A stretch of 52,673 nucleotides of DNA from Lyngbya sp. CCAP 1446/10 (GCF_026130175.1 NZ_JAIGNI010000043.1:1-52673); one strand, 5' to 3'. Counted from the first letter of the stretch, positions 38,340 to 48,313 are shown. The notes: a model not told the origin generated them from the sequence alone. Translations and numbers: made by a program.

Positions 38340-39527
38340 ATGAATCTAAGTCTGTGCACGATCGTGAAAAATGAAGAAGCAACACTGTCGCGGACTTTGG
38401 ACAGCGTTAAGGGTGTTGTTGACGAAATTGTGGTGCTAGATACCGGTTCGGGCGATCGCACCCGTGAAATTGCCCGAGCATCCGGGGCCAGAGTTTATGA
38501 CTTTGAATGGTGCGACGACTTCGCAGCCGCGCGCAACGAGTCTCTCAAGTACGCCCAGGGCGACTGGATTTTGGTGTTGGATGCCGATGAGGTGCTGGTA
38601 CCGGAGATTGTACCTCAACTTAAGCAGGCAATTAAGAGCGATCGACTGCTGCTAATCAATCTCATCCGCCAAGAAATCGGCGCATCTCAATCTCCCTATT
38701 CCCTAGTGTCGCGCTTGTTTCGCAATCGCCCCAACCTCCGCTTTTCTCGCCCATACCACGCAATGGTAGACGACAGCGTGGCTGAGATTTTGCAGCGGGA
38801 ACCGCAATGGAAAATAGCTTCTCTCCCCGATGTGGCGATTTACCACTCTGGTTATCACAAAGATGCGATCGCAGCCAAAGGTAAATTCCAAAAAGCTCAA
38901 GCAGCAATGGAACGCTACATAGCTTATTATCCAAACGACGCTTATGCTTGTAGCAAATTAGGCGCGCTGTACGTAGAAAGCGGGGAACTTCAGCGGGGAA
39001 TTAATTTATTAATAAAGGGCTTGACTGCTGCGACAATTGATGATTCTATTGTTTACGAACTCAACTATCATTTGGGAATTGCTTACCGCCAGCAACAGCA
39101 ATTCGCCAAAGCAAAAGAACACTATCAAGTCGCAATTAATACAGATGTCTTCCCGGCGCTCAAGTTAGGTGCTTACAATAATTTGGGCAATTTGCTCAAA
39201 GATGAAGGAGATTTGCCAGCCGCTGAAAAAGCTTACAAAGCAGCCTTAAAAATTGACCCCAATTTTGCAGCAGGTCACTACAATTTGGGACTGACGCTGA
39301 AAGCAGCCGGAAATTTAGCAGATGCGATCGCCTATTACCGACAAGCCATTAAACTCGCTCCCGAACACGCCGAAGCTCATCAAAATTTGGCAGTAGCGCT
39401 GCTGAAAATTGGTAAAATGCCAGAGAGTTTAGCAGAATTCAAAAGAGCGATCGCCCTTCACGAACAGCGCCGCCCCTTTGAAGCCGAACGCCTGCGCCGG
39501 GGACTGCAAGAAATGGGTTTAATCTAA
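38340..39527 (+). CDS. Family 2 glycosyltransferase with TPR repeats
   Basis: A 395-residue protein. Residues about 1-190 are a GT2 domain starting NLSLCTIVKNEEATLSRTL, with DTGSGDRT and the metal-binding LVLDADEVL. Residues about 195-385 are about five tetratricopeptide units such as AYNNLGNLLKDEGDLPAAEKAY and AGHYNLGLTLKAAGNLADAI. The transferase adds a sugar to a surface polymer or protein; TPRs bind partners. The acceptor is unknown. The gene stands alone, divergent from the GlsB-like gene. Confidence 0.9.
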   Translation: MNLSLCTIVKNEEATLSRTLDSVKGVVDEIVVLDTGSGDRTREIARASGARVYDFEWCDDFAAARNESLKYAQGDWILVLDADEVLVPEIVPQLKQAIKSDRLLLINLIRQEIGASQSPYSLVSRLFRNRPNLRFSRPYHAMVDDSVAEILQREPQWKIASLPDVAIYHSGYHKDAIAAKGKFQKAQAAMERYIAYYPNDAYACSKLGALYVESGELQRGINLLIKGLTAATIDDSIVYELNYHLGIAYRQQQQFAKAKEHYQVAINTDVFPALKLGAYNNLGNLLKDEGDLPAAEKAYKAALKIDPNFAAGHYNLGLTLKAAGNLADAIAYYRQAIKLAPEHAEAHQNLAVALLKIGKMPESLAEFKRAIALHEQRRPFEAERLRRGLQEMGLI

Positions 39528-39594
39528 ACTTGCATATCTACTTTATTGACTAATGACCACTCTTCGACTTCGCGATCGGGCAAGATGACCAATG

Positions 39595-39682
39595 ACTAAT
39601 GCCCAATGCCCAATGCCCAATCCCTCCGCTTCGCTTCGCCCAATGCCCAATGCCCAATGCCCAATGCCCAATGCCCAATGAC
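39595..39682. repeat. Heptamer array (CCCAATG)n
   Basis: About nine CCCAATG units interrupted once by CTCCGCTTCGCTTCG. Located between the converging glycosyltransferase and carbonic anhydrase genes. Confidence 0.85.
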
Positions 39683-39700
39683 TAATGACTTACAGCAAAA

Positions 39701-40411
39701 TCAAGCAATTATCTCCACTTTTCCGCTATCCAAATCGTAGCGCGCCCCAACAACTTTAAGCTTACCCGCTTTAACTGCTTCAGCTAAAATAGGCGACGAG
39801 GATTGTAACTTATTTACATTCATTTTCACATTGGCTCTGACTGCGTTATCCCACGCATCACCTGTTTGACCTTTAGTCGAATCAACTACCGGTTTAATCG
39901 CCGCCACCAAAGTGCTAAGGTGACCTGGAAGAGCTTTGCCATCTAAAGCTGCTTTAACAGCACCGCAGCGTTCGTGACCCAGAATTACTAATAGCGGAAC
40001 GCCTAATTCTATTACGGCATATTCCATATTCCCGAGAACCACATCATCGAGAAAATTTCCAGCTATTCGGATATCAAATAAATCCCCCAATCCTTGGTCG
40101 AAAATAATTTCGGGAGCAGCCCGCGAGTCAGAACAAGCCAGAATGGTTGCAAACGGATGTTGACCCTCTGCTACTTCTACAATTCGCGATCGAGTTTGGT
40201 CGGGAAATGTCCGTTTTTGCTCAATGTAGCGTTGATTCCCCTCCATCAATTTTTTGAGAGCACCGTCGGGAGTAATGTCAGAGATTCCCTCTGCCTTTGC
40301 GACTTGAGCTTGTAAAAGCACAGGTGCAATGCTTGCCACCAGCATCCCTGCACCAGCCCTCAACATTAGATTACGTCGCGAAATCATACCTGTTTTTTGG
40401 CTTTGTGTCAT
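39701..40411 (-). CDS. Beta-type carbonic anhydrase, exported (Tat-like signal)
   Basis: A 236-residue enzyme interconverting CO2 and bicarbonate. Counting from ATG 40411: zinc ligands C93 in CSDSR (with D95, R97), H146 and C149 in GHERCGA. The amino end ISRRNLMLRAGAGMLVASI has a twin-arginine followed by a hydrophobic stretch, with likely cleavage after AKA, so a folded enzyme may be sent to the periplasm or thylakoid lumen. No lipobox cysteine is present. An upstream TTG is possible but poorer. Exported beta-type enzymes help supply inorganic carbon in cyanobacteria. Monocistronic. Confidence 0.92.
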   Translation of the reverse strand: MTQSQKTGMISRRNLMLRAGAGMLVASIAPVLLQAQVAKAEGISDITPDGALKKLMEGNQRYIEQKRTFPDQTRSRIVEVAEGQHPFATILACSDSRAAPEIIFDQGLGDLFDIRIAGNFLDDVVLGNMEYAVIELGVPLLVILGHERCGAVKAALDGKALPGHLSTLVAAIKPVVDSTKGQTGDAWDNAVRANVKMNVNKLQSSSPILAEAVKAGKLKVVGARYDLDSGKVEIIA

Positions 40412-40628
40412 TGGCTGCAACTCGGTTCAATTGTTTGTATTTTTTAGCATAATATATACCACAAGCTTAGCCAGACTTGTTTAATTTTTCTTTACAAGCA
40501 GCTACGGCAAAATGTAAACTTCAAAAAGTTGCCCCTTTTTATTTCATAAAGCTAACAGCAGTCATGCTTCTGCCTGCAAGGGATGCTAGAATGTATCTAA
40601 AACGACAATTATTTATCAATGAATCGCA

Positions 40629-41444
40629 ATGTCTTACGTCGCCAGCATTCATATCTATCCGGTCAAGTCCCTTGACGGTATAGCTGTCAGTCAAGCCACT
40701 ATTCTAGCCAGCGGAGCTCTAGAAGGCGATCGCTCTTTGGCAATCTGCGATCAAGCAGGAGAATTGATTAACAGTAAGCGCAACAGCGGAGTCAATTTTC
40801 TGCACTTATCATTTGACATCAAACAGAGAATTGCCTGCCTGAAAATTAAAGACACCGAACAAGAATTTTTTTTTCATGTAGATAGAGAACGCCCAGGCAT
40901 AGAATGTTGGTTGAGCAGCTACTTCGGTTTCCCCGTCAAGTTAATTGAAAACTTGCTGACAGGCTTTCCCGACGATACCGCTACACCGGGGCCAACCATT
41001 ATCAGTACCGAAACAATTGCCGAAGTAGCATCTTGGTTTCCGAGAGTTTGCGTTAACGAGATGCGCCACCGCTTGCGAGCTAATATTGAAATAGGAGATG
41101 TCCCGGCTTTTTGGGAAGACCAACTTTTCCCAGAAGCCAATGAAGTTCTCAGGTTTAAAATAGGGACAGTAATATTTGAAGCTATTAATCCCGGTCAGCC
41201 CTGTATCCGATCTACGCGAAATTATGCGGCGACAGAAGCTTATTCAAACATCAAAAATGTACTAGCAGCCAAGCAAAAAGAAATTATGCCTGACTTGGTA
41301 AAAATAGGGCGTTTAAATAACTTTAGTCGGCTGATAGTTAACACGCGAGTGCCACATCAAGCAGCCGGACAAATAGTACACATAGGAGATGAAGTTCAAA
41401 TCCTCAGCGTCAGCAAATCCCTATTTAATAACATTCCTGATTAG
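40629..41444 (+). CDS. MOSC domain protein
   Basis: A 271-residue protein with an amino-terminal MOSC beta-barrel (VASIHIYPVKSLDGIAVSQA, GALEGDRSLAI) and a MOSC domain whose likely molybdenum/sulfur ligand is C192 in NPGQPCIRSTR. Relatives are the mitochondrial amidoxime-reducing component and YcbX, molybdenum enzymes that reduce N-hydroxylated compounds; they need the molybdenum cofactor. No iron-sulfur domain is fused. Monocistronic. Confidence is high for the family, lower for activity. Confidence 0.88.
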   Translation: MSYVASIHIYPVKSLDGIAVSQATILASGALEGDRSLAICDQAGELINSKRNSGVNFLHLSFDIKQRIACLKIKDTEQEFFFHVDRERPGIECWLSSYFGFPVKLIENLLTGFPDDTATPGPTIISTETIAEVASWFPRVCVNEMRHRLRANIEIGDVPAFWEDQLFPEANEVLRFKIGTVIFEAINPGQPCIRSTRNYAATEAYSNIKNVLAAKQKEIMPDLVKIGRLNNFSRLIVNTRVPHQAAGQIVHIGDEVQILSVSKSLFNNIPD

Positions 41445-41515
41445 TTCTCAAATTTTTATGAGAAATTCCATTCCTCACCGATCGCTAAATCCTTCTGACT
41501 TAAACGTCGCAATGA

Positions 41516-41612
41516 CAGTTGACAGTTGACAGTTAACAGTTGACAGCTTGCGAAAGAGAAGGGTTGACTAATGACCAATGACCAATGACCAATGACTAAT
41601 GACTAATGACCA
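41516..41612. repeat. Heptamer arrays (GACAGTT)n and (GACCAAT)n
   Basis: GACAGTT units at about 41516-41546 and GACCAATGACTAATG units at about 41567-41612, touching the end of the cyclase gene. Confidence 0.8.
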
Positions 41613-41613
41613 A

Positions 41614-43227
41614 TTACCTTTGATTTCGGTTGGTACTATAAACCACAATCGGTCTGTCAATTCCTTTAAAACGGAAATCTCCCATCGGCTCAAAACTTTG
41701 GGGCGATCGCAGCAACTTGTAAGTAGCTTCGCTCACCACACATTCCCCTGGCAGACAAATCCCCTCCATCCGAGCGGCCAGATTAATTGTCGAACCCAAC
41801 ACAGTATAATCAACTCTTTTAAAACTGCCGACATCCCCAATTATCGCCTTGCCACTGTTAATAGAAATCCGCAATTGCAGCGGTTCACTCAAACTGTTAT
41901 TGGCATTGAGTTTGTCAAGACGGTTGAGCATTCCCAAAGCAGCGGCCACAGCCAGATCGGCATGATCCGGTTGAGGTTCCGGCGCTCCAAAAAATGCCAT
42001 AATACAATCTCCAATAAACTTATCTAAAGTTCCTCCTTCGCCAAAAACTTCTTGCAACATTTCCTCAAAAAAATTGTTGAGCAACCGGGCAATTTCAGGT
42101 GGACTCAACCGCTCCGACATCGCAGTAAAGCCAACAATATCTGCAAACAAAATGCTGATTTCGCGTTCCACAGGCGGCAAGCGGTGATTGATTAAAGTTC
42201 CCGTATTCATTAAATGCTGGACAACAGCCGGAGAGTGATAGCGTTCCAATCTTTGCCGCATAGTTTCTTCGGTGCGGAGTTTCTGTGTCAGCAGCCACCG
42301 CTGCACGCTGGAAGCGACGATATTGCCTAAAGCTGAAAAAAAGCTCAAGTCTTCATCTCCGCCCTGATGCCACTCTCTAGAAGTCAGTTGAGCGTCGCCG
42401 TAAAGCACTCCAAAAACTGTATTTTCATCCCAGAGAGGAACAGCTATCGCCGTGCGAATTCCTTTATCGATCATACTCAGATTGTCATCAAACTGTTCGT
42501 CAAACTGAGCATCCGCAGTTTTGAGAGCAACTTGTTCTTCCAATACTTTGCGGCAAATAGTGCGGCCGATCCAACTGCCGTCAGCGGGGATATATTTATT
42601 TTTAGCTGTGTTTCTGGCAGCAGTTTTAATTACTTTCAATTCGCCGTTATTTTGGAAGTGTATTAATAGTGCCAAACGTTCAATGTTTTTGATGTCCCGG
42701 AACACAATTTGCTGGACTTGATCGAAAATTGCTTCGATGGATTCAGCGGTGTTCAAATACTTGGCAATATCGACTAAATATTTTAAACGCGAGATCGCTT
42801 GTTCGTAGTTTTTTTCGATTTTTGTGTCGGGTTCTATCCACTGCTTTTGCAGTTCTTTGGCTTTGCCGAGGATGGTAAATCCTTCGGGCATGGTGCCGAT
42901 TTCGGGAAGTTGGGGGTCGGAGCGATCGAGTAAAACGACAATCAAATTAATCCGGTGTCCCAAATAAATCACATCGCCCTGATTGACTACGTGAGGTTGG
43001 TTGAGGGGACTGTTGTTGAGTAGTGTCCCGTTGGTACTGCCCATATCCTCAACTAGCCAATCCCCTGAAGCTATTTTAAACAAGCGGGTGTGGTGCCGGG
43101 AAATGTCAGAAAAAGGCAGTTGTAAATCGCATTTTAGCAATCTACCGATAATAAATTCCTCGCCCTCGACAGGCACGGTTTTTTCGATGATTCCATTAAT
43201 TTGAAGTTCCAGATTCAATTCATTCAT
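41614..43227 (-). CDS. FHA - GAF - class III adenylate cyclase
   Basis: A 537-residue signalling enzyme. FHA domain about 20-95 (FIIGRLLKCDLQLPFSDISR, GSTNGTLLNN) binds phosphothreonine. A GAF domain follows at about 155-320. The class III catalytic domain is about 355-510. It has metal aspartates in FADIVGF and FIGDCIM, adenine-selecting K (LDKFIG) and T (VDYTVLGS), and transition-state N/R in INLAARME, so cAMP is the likely product. GSTIN replaces the more frequent GDTVN. Soluble. I prefer ATG 43227; a GTG 9 bp upstream is also possible. The FHA domain points to control by Ser/Thr kinases, such as that at 50433. Confidence 0.9.
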   Translation of the reverse strand: MNELNLELQINGIIEKTVPVEGEEFIIGRLLKCDLQLPFSDISRHHTRLFKIASGDWLVEDMGSTNGTLLNNSPLNQPHVVNQGDVIYLGHRINLIVVLLDRSDPQLPEIGTMPEGFTILGKAKELQKQWIEPDTKIEKNYEQAISRLKYLVDIAKYLNTAESIEAIFDQVQQIVFRDIKNIERLALLIHFQNNGELKVIKTAARNTAKNKYIPADGSWIGRTICRKVLEEQVALKTADAQFDEQFDDNLSMIDKGIRTAIAVPLWDENTVFGVLYGDAQLTSREWHQGGDEDLSFFSALGNIVASSVQRWLLTQKLRTEETMRQRLERYHSPAVVQHLMNTGTLINHRLPPVEREISILFADIVGFTAMSERLSPPEIARLLNNFFEEMLQEVFGEGGTLDKFIGDCIMAFFGAPEPQPDHADLAVAAALGMLNRLDKLNANNSLSEPLQLRISINSGKAIIGDVGSFKRVDYTVLGSTINLAARMEGICLPGECVVSEATYKLLRSPQSFEPMGDFRFKGIDRPIVVYSTNRNQR

Positions 43228-43302
43228 ACACAGCACCGCTGTTGAATTTTCAAGACTTTGATAAGAATTGAATTCATCAGATAAAATCTTCCACCAGTCC
43301 GA

Positions 43303-44157
43303 TCAAGTAGGCGGCAACTCCAAATTAAGCTGACCCAACACACCTGTTCTAAAATCGTTTAACATCTGCCGCGCCGTTCGTTCCACATCTCCTTTATACC
43401 TGTCTTTTGCTACCTCGTGCAAATAATCTTCGCCATTACTAGATGCTATATCTAATTTATACCTGGATTTGAAACCAGATACTGACATCAAAGTTTCATC
43501 AGCAGCCTCAAGCTCTAGGAGCAAATCTACCATAGCTGCGGCTACTACCTGATTGTCGTAAGCTGCTTCGCCAATATCTTCGCAAATAGCTAATTTTATG
43601 GCATTTTCTTGATTGTTAATGCGGGTGGGGATGATTCCGGGGGCATCTAATAACTCAATTTCGTCAGAAATGCGAATCCATCTGAGTGATTTAGTTACTC
43701 CAGCTTTGCGGGCACTGTCTACCACTCTCCGCCCTAACAGCCGATTGATTAAAGCAGATTTTCCGACATTTGGGAAGCCCATTACTACGGCGCGGACTGG
43801 ACGGGGTAGCATACCTCGATCGAACCTGCGTTTATTTAGCTGCACCCCAGCTTCCTGGACAGCATCGGAAACATCGTGTACTCCTTGCCCGTGCTCGGCA
43901 TTGGTAAAATAGGCGGTTTCTCCCTGGGACTCAAACCAGGTTTCCCACGCCTCGCGCGATCGACCAGTAATCATATCCATACGGTTAACGACCAATACTC
44001 GCGGCTTACCGCCCACCCAGCTCGGCATTTGGGGGTGGTAAGTAGCCAATGGAATGCGCGCATCTCGGACTTCGAGCACCACATCTACGCGCTTTAGTTG
44101 TTCTTTTAATGCCCGTTCAGCTTTGGCAATGTGACCGGGATACCAGTGAATTTTCAT
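43303..44157 (-). CDS. rbgA: Ribosome biogenesis GTPase YlqF/RbgA-like
   Basis: A 284-residue circularly permuted GTPase. The G4 motif NRMD (58-61) precedes G1 GFPNVGKS (127-134) and G3 DAPGI. The carboxy-terminal domain (about 185-280) resembles that of RbgA, which acts on late assembly of the large ribosomal subunit in Bacillus. The start HWYPGHIAKAERALKE is characteristic. Monocistronic; heptamer repeats lie upstream of its start. Confidence 0.92.
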   Translation of the reverse strand: MKIHWYPGHIAKAERALKEQLKRVDVVLEVRDARIPLATYHPQMPSWVGGKPRVLVVNRMDMITGRSREAWETWFESQGETAYFTNAEHGQGVHDVSDAVQEAGVQLNKRRFDRGMLPRPVRAVVMGFPNVGKSALINRLLGRRVVDSARKAGVTKSLRWIRISDEIELLDAPGIIPTRINNQENAIKLAICEDIGEAAYDNQVVAAAMVDLLLELEAADETLMSVSGFKSRYKLDIASSNGEDYLHEVAKDRYKGDVERTARQMLNDFRTGVLGQLNLELPPT

Positions 44158-44501
44158 AATATGAAGGAAGAAGGAAGAGGAAAGAAGGAAGAGGGAAGAG
44201 GGAAGAGGGAAGAGGGAAGAGACTTATTACATAAATCTTTGATCGAGCCAGTCAACCCCAGATGAAAGGCAGATAAATGCAGATAATTTCCTAATTGGAA
44301 AGCGACTTTTACAATAAATCTAAGGAATAAATAAGAAGGAACTAACCACAGAGGGCGCAGAGAGCGCAGAGAGAAGAAAGCAGAGGGAAGAAGGAAGAAA
44401 TCAGGAAAATGGAAAAGGGATCAATAAAAATGCAAGAAGCAATAAGAAAGAGTTGTCTTACTTCTTCCTTCTTCCCTCTTCCTTCTTCCTTCTTCCTTCT
44501 G
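44158..44501. other. Intergenic, 344 bp: repeats, no gene
   Basis: Begins with a (GGGAAGA)n array (about 44161-44220), then GCAGAT phrases (about 44255-44285), a CGCAGAG repeat (44343-44375), and a CTTCCTT-rich array (44462-44500) reaching the next stop codon. Nothing with coding character. Confidence 0.65.
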
Positions 44502-44915
44502 TTAAGGCACAATCAAAACTGCACAAGGAGACAGATTGATCACTCGACTGGTAACGCTGTCAGACGCTCCATCATCGGTTAAACCCATCCCCCGACAGCC
44601 CATCACAATCAACTCGGCCCCAATTTCGTCAGCCACATCACAAATCGTGAAAGCGGGTTTGCCTTCTCGTTCTATGATTTCAGCTTCGATTCCCTGCTGG
44701 GAAAACATCGATTGGGCCTCAGACAGCAGTTTGGCGACGGCTTCGGGGGAAGTCATCACCTCTGGCGGCTGGGTGTCGCCCTCCTCGGCTGGGGGTTCGA
44801 CTACCGACAGAATAACTAAACGAGAGCCGTAGGTTTTCACAATGTTGACAACCTTTTCCGCGGCTTCGCGGGCTTCTTGGCTTTGATCTACAGGAAATAA
44901 GACAGTCTTGAACAT
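44502..44915 (-). CDS. Universal stress protein (UspA family)
   Basis: A 137-residue single-domain UspA-fold protein beginning MFKTVLFPVDQSQEAREAAE. I choose the ATG at 44915 because the 41 residues further upstream have no family match. The ATP-binding ending is VMGCRGMGLTDDGASDSVTS, where the usual glycine before S-V-T is Asp, so nucleotide binding may be altered. A loop rich in E and P (PPAEEGDTQPPE) is inserted at about 45-58. It is divergent from pgk and shares its upstream region. Role: survival under stress, by family. Confidence 0.87.
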   Translation of the reverse strand: MFKTVLFPVDQSQEAREAAEKVVNIVKTYGSRLVILSVVEPPAEEGDTQPPEVMTSPEAVAKLLSEAQSMFSQQGIEAEIIEREGKPAFTICDVADEIGAELIVMGCRGMGLTDDGASDSVTSRVINLSPCAVLIVP

Positions 44916-45100
44916 AGTTCGCATTTCCCGGACACGGACTCCGATAAAATGTTTACGTTGAGCCAAATCAGTGCCGTTTGTTTCATCTTCCGTTTTGTGT
45001 GCGGGCGCGGTTGAATGCGTCCGAGGCGCCAAGTGCAAGTGACGAGTGCTGCCATTTCAACGGAATTAGACAAAAACACAAATATTAGGAGGTTAATCCT

Positions 45101-46300
45101 GTGACAAAAAAAACTGTAGCAAATTTATCAGCATCAGACTTATCGGGCAAACGGGTATTGGTGCGGGCGGACTTTAACGTGCCGCTCGACAACGGCAATA
45201 TCACTGATGATACTCGCATCCGGGCTGCTCTGCCGACTATTCAGGATTTAGCGTCGAAGGGCGCTAAGGTCATTTTGTGCAGTCACTTCGGGCGTCCCAA
45301 GGGTGTGACGGAGAAGTTGCGCTTGACTCCGGTTGCTAAGCGGCTGTCGGAATTGTTGGGGAAGGAAGTCAAAAAAACTGACGACTGCATCGGCGATGAA
45401 GTGGCTGCTACAGTGGCGGCGATGGCTGATGGCGATGTGGTTTTGCTCGAAAATGTTCGCTTCTATCCTGAAGAAGAAGCAAATGACCCGGAATTTGCCA
45501 AGAAGTTAGCTTCTGTGGCCGATTTGTATGTCAATGATGCTTTTGGTACGGCTCACCGGGCTCACGCTTCTACTGAGGGCGTTACTAAGTATCTGAGTCC
45601 TTCTGTGGCTGGGTTTTTGATGGAGAAGGAGTTGCAGTATCTCGGTAGTGCGATCGACAATCCTCAGCGTCCCTTAGCTGCTATCATCGGTGGTTCTAAG
45701 GTTTCCAGCAAGATTGGAGTCATTGAAAAACTGCTCGAAAAGTGCGACAAATTGCTGCTGGGAGGCGGCATGGTGTTCACGTTCTACAAAGCTCGCGGTT
45801 TGAACGTGGGTAAGTCTTTGGTGGAAGATGACAAGTTGGAACTGGCTAAGTCTTTGGAAGCTAAAGCAAAGGAACGGGGAGTTACTTTTCTGTTGCCTAC
45901 TGATGTGATAGTTGCTGATAAGTTTGCTGCTGATGCTAACACTCAAACTGTCTCCGTTGAAAACATTCCCGACGGTTGGATGGGTTTGGACATTGGCCCG
46001 GATTCAGTGAAAACTTTCCAAGATGCTTTGGCCGATTGCAAAACGGTAATCTGGAACGGGCCAATGGGCGTGTTTGAGATGGAGAAGTTTGCTGCGGGTA
46101 CTGAAGGTATTGCTCATTCTTTGGCGGGAATTACTAAAACTGGTACTACCACAATTATCGGCGGCGGTGATTCGGTAGCGGCTGTGGAACAGTTGAATTT
46201 GGGCGCAGAAATGAGCCACATTTCTACTGGTGGCGGTGCTAGTTTGGAACTGCTCGAAGGTAAGGAATTGCCTGGTGTTGCTGCTTTAGATGAAGCTTAA
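45101..46300 (+). CDS. pgk: Phosphoglycerate kinase
   Basis: A 399-residue glycolytic and Calvin-cycle enzyme transferring phosphate between 1,3-bisphosphoglycerate and ADP. Motifs: [74 protein letters not shown] and GGGDSVAAV near the end. The start is GTG at 45101 with a perfect AGGAGG (45087-45092) 8 bp before it. Full length. In cyanobacteria a single enzyme serves both directions. Monocistronic. Confidence 0.97.
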   Translation: MTKKTVANLSASDLSGKRVLVRADFNVPLDNGNITDDTRIRAALPTIQDLASKGAKVILCSHFGRPKGVTEKLRLTPVAKRLSELLGKEVKKTDDCIGDEVAATVAAMADGDVVLLENVRFYPEEEANDPEFAKKLASVADLYVNDAFGTAHRAHASTEGVTKYLSPSVAGFLMEKELQYLGSAIDNPQRPLAAIIGGSKVSSKIGVIEKLLEKCDKLLLGGGMVFTFYKARGLNVGKSLVEDDKLELAKSLEAKAKERGVTFLLPTDVIVADKFAADANTQTVSVENIPDGWMGLDIGPDSVKTFQDALADCKTVIWNGPMGVFEMEKFAAGTEGIAHSLAGITKTGTTTIIGGGDSVAAVEQLNLGAEMSHISTGGGASLELLEGKELPGVAALDEA

Positions 46301-46379
46301 TTAAGTTAAGTAGGGCGGGCAAAGCCCGCCTTGCTGGAAGCAGGTCTAAATTGTTGGCTGCGAATCATGTTTTTGAAGA

Positions 46380-46412
46380 TTTACCGCAGAGGGCGCAGAG
46401 AACGCAGAGCAA
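46380..46412. repeat. Dispersed ACCGCAGAGGGCGCAGAG repeat
   Basis: CGCAGAG iterations between pgk and the pentapeptide gene, matching the copies near 32325 and 44343. Confidence 0.65.
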
Positions 46413-46491
46413 GAGAAAAGAGAGAAGGATATGGGTTTAAAGTCTACAGTTTGCTAGTATAATTTGTTTGAAGTAGCAGTGAGGTTTGTTT

Positions 46492-47208
46492 GTGAAACTT
46501 AAACTCTTGGCAACTGTAACGGCTTGTTTAGCTTTGTTTGGGCTGGCAGCTCCCGTCACAGCTCAAAATCCAGATCATGTTAGGCAATTGCTGGAAACTA
46601 AAGAGTGCGAAGGCTGCGATTTGAGAAATGCTGATTTGTTTAAGGCGAGTTTGTACAGAGCTAATTTAAGAGGAGCTGATTTAAGCGGAGCTAATCTCTA
46701 CGAAGCTAATTTGCTAGAAGCAGATTTAAGTGGCGCTAATTTGGCGAATGCTAATTTAGTTAATTCGGAGATGTATGGGGCTGACTTGGACAGTGCTAAT
46801 CTGCGTAATGCGGATTTGTCTAATGCTTTTTTGGGGCGGGCAAATATGACGAGAGCTGATTTGCGCGGTGCTAAACTTTTTAATGCTAATTTGGGCGAAG
46901 CTTATCTGCTACAAGCTAATTTATCGAATGCTGATTTGCGGCGTTCGCTGCTGTTTAGGGTTAATTTGAGTCGCGCTAATTTAAGCGGTGCGGATTTGTC
47001 TTTCGCTGATGTGCGCGATACTAATTTGCAGAGTGCTATTCTGTCTAATACCAGGCTTCCTAGAGCTCAATTGAGCGGGACAAATATCGATGCGGTTAAT
47101 AACCTGCGTCAGGCTGATTTGGAGCGTGCAAATTTGCGGGGTACGAATTTGGGGCCGGTTGTTTGTGTAACAACGAATTTTCCTTCTTGTGTTTTCAGTG
47201 TGGAATAA
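46492..47208 (+). CDS. Exported pentapeptide-repeat protein
   Basis: A 238-residue protein. A signal peptide of about 24 residues (LLATVTACLALFGLAAPVTA) is followed by a short cysteine pair (CEGCD) and about 30 tandem A(D/N)LXX pentapeptides forming a right-handed beta-helix (about 45-215). Two further cysteines close the carboxy end. The start is GTG at 46492, with GAGG 7 bp before it; the TTG two codons upstream is too close to that site. Location is probably thylakoid lumen or periplasm. The molecular role of such proteins is unknown. Confidence 0.9.
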   Translation: MKLKLLATVTACLALFGLAAPVTAQNPDHVRQLLETKECEGCDLRNADLFKASLYRANLRGADLSGANLYEANLLEADLSGANLANANLVNSEMYGADLDSANLRNADLSNAFLGRANMTRADLRGAKLFNANLGEAYLLQANLSNADLRRSLLFRVNLSRANLSGADLSFADVRDTNLQSAILSNTRLPRAQLSGTNIDAVNNLRQADLERANLRGTNLGPVVCVTTNFPSCVFSVE

Positions 47209-47242
47209 TATCATTTCCAAAGAGAACTACCACAGTCTGATT

Positions 47243-47278
47243 GGTTTGTAGTGAGGAATTTAGTCCTCACTACAAACC
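47243..47278. terminator. Strong hairpin between convergent genes
   Basis: GGTTTGTAGTGAGGA (47243-47257) and TCCTCACTACAAACC (47264-47278) are exact complements with a 6-nt loop. It belongs to the AAGGACTTTAGTCCTT palindrome family and can end transcription of both the pentapeptide and response-regulator genes. Confidence 0.65.
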
Positions 47279-47333
47279 GTTTTCTATTACGGGTAATTAA
47301 AGGCTGGCGCGCCCTAAGTTGTTGAGATATCAG

Positions 47334-47999
47334 CTAAGTTTGAGGTGGTTTGTATCCCCTTTCTAGGGCGAATTTCACAAGCTGGGCGCGATTTTCTAAC
47401 TGTAGTTTGCTGAAAATGCTGCCTAAATGAGCTTGGACAGTTCGGGGACTAATAAATAGTCGATCGCTAATTTGTTTGTTAGTATAACCCTGGATCACCT
47501 CCCAAAAAACTCTTTCCTCGGCTGGTGTCAGAGGTAAAGGTGCAGGGTTAGGCAATACTGCGACAACTTTTGGTTCCGGCGCCCAGGCGGTAGAAGTTTG
47601 CAACAGTCGGACAATCTCAGCGTGAATGCGGTGAGAGCGTTCTAACTGCGCTTTCACTTTAGCCAAGATTTCTTCAGAATGAAAAGGTTTTACCAGATAA
47701 TCGTCCGCGCCGATCGCATGACCTTCAACTTTTGCCTCAATTTCGCCTTGACCAGACAAAAATATAAACGGCACCAATTGTCCCAAACGTGTAGTGCGCA
47801 AGCGGCGACAAAACTCAAACCCGTCCATTTCCGGCATCATCACATCGGAAATTACTAAATCTGGGGGGGCATTCTCAAAAATCGAGAGTGCCTCAGCGCC
47901 AGAAGTAGCGCATTCAACGCGGTATCCTTGACTTTCCAGGTACATTGCTAAGACTGTTTGACAGTCTGCTTCGTCGTCAACTACTAAGATTCTTTCCAT
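47334..47999 (-). CDS. Response regulator, REC - LuxR-type HTH
   Basis: A 221-residue NarL/LuxR-class regulator. The receiver domain (3-118) has the acidic pair D8/D9, the phosphoacceptor D52 in ISDVMMPEMDG, and K in LVKPFH. The carboxy-terminal HTH (about 150-215) starts LTPAEERVFWEVIQGYTNKQ and has RTVQAHLGSIFSKL. It binds DNA when phosphorylated by a histidine kinase; no kinase gene is adjacent, so it is an orphan. The next gene upstream is another regulator, 314 bp away. Confidence 0.93.
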   Translation of the reverse strand: MERILVVDDEADCQTVLAMYLESQGYRVECATSGAEALSIFENAPPDLVISDVMMPEMDGFEFCRRLRTTRLGQLVPFIFLSGQGEIEAKVEGHAIGADDYLVKPFHSEEILAKVKAQLERSHRIHAEIVRLLQTSTAWAPEPKVVAVLPNPAPLPLTPAEERVFWEVIQGYTNKQISDRLFISPRTVQAHLGSIFSKLQLENRAQLVKFALERGYKPPQT

Positions 48000-48313
48000 T
48001 ACAGCCTTGCACCAATTCGTCAGTTGACAGTTCTTGAAACTGCGGTTCCCAAACTAGGAACTTAAATGAGTTTACTTGCTGCAACTTGATCAAGGTTCCC
48101 AATTTCAAGACGGCACAATTCCTCAAATAGTCCAATTACGGGCGTCAAGCGAATAAAATGGGAAGAAGTAGAGGAATATTGGGGAAAATTTCCTTTTTTT
48201 ATTTGCCTATCCAAAAAAGTTACAATTTTTTATGGGGCATCGTCAACTTTTCCGCAGAAAATAGCAGCTAAAAGCCAGAATTTTGTTTTATTATACACAA
48301 ATCCTGCTAACGT
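48000..48313. other. Intergenic, 314 bp, no gene
   Basis: A/T-rich stretch between the two minus-strand regulators. GGTTCCCAAACTAGGAAC near 48043 and AAGGTTCCC near 48092 form weak related repeats. No open frame and no strong hairpin. The promoter of the LuxR-type regulator should lie here. Confidence 0.45.
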
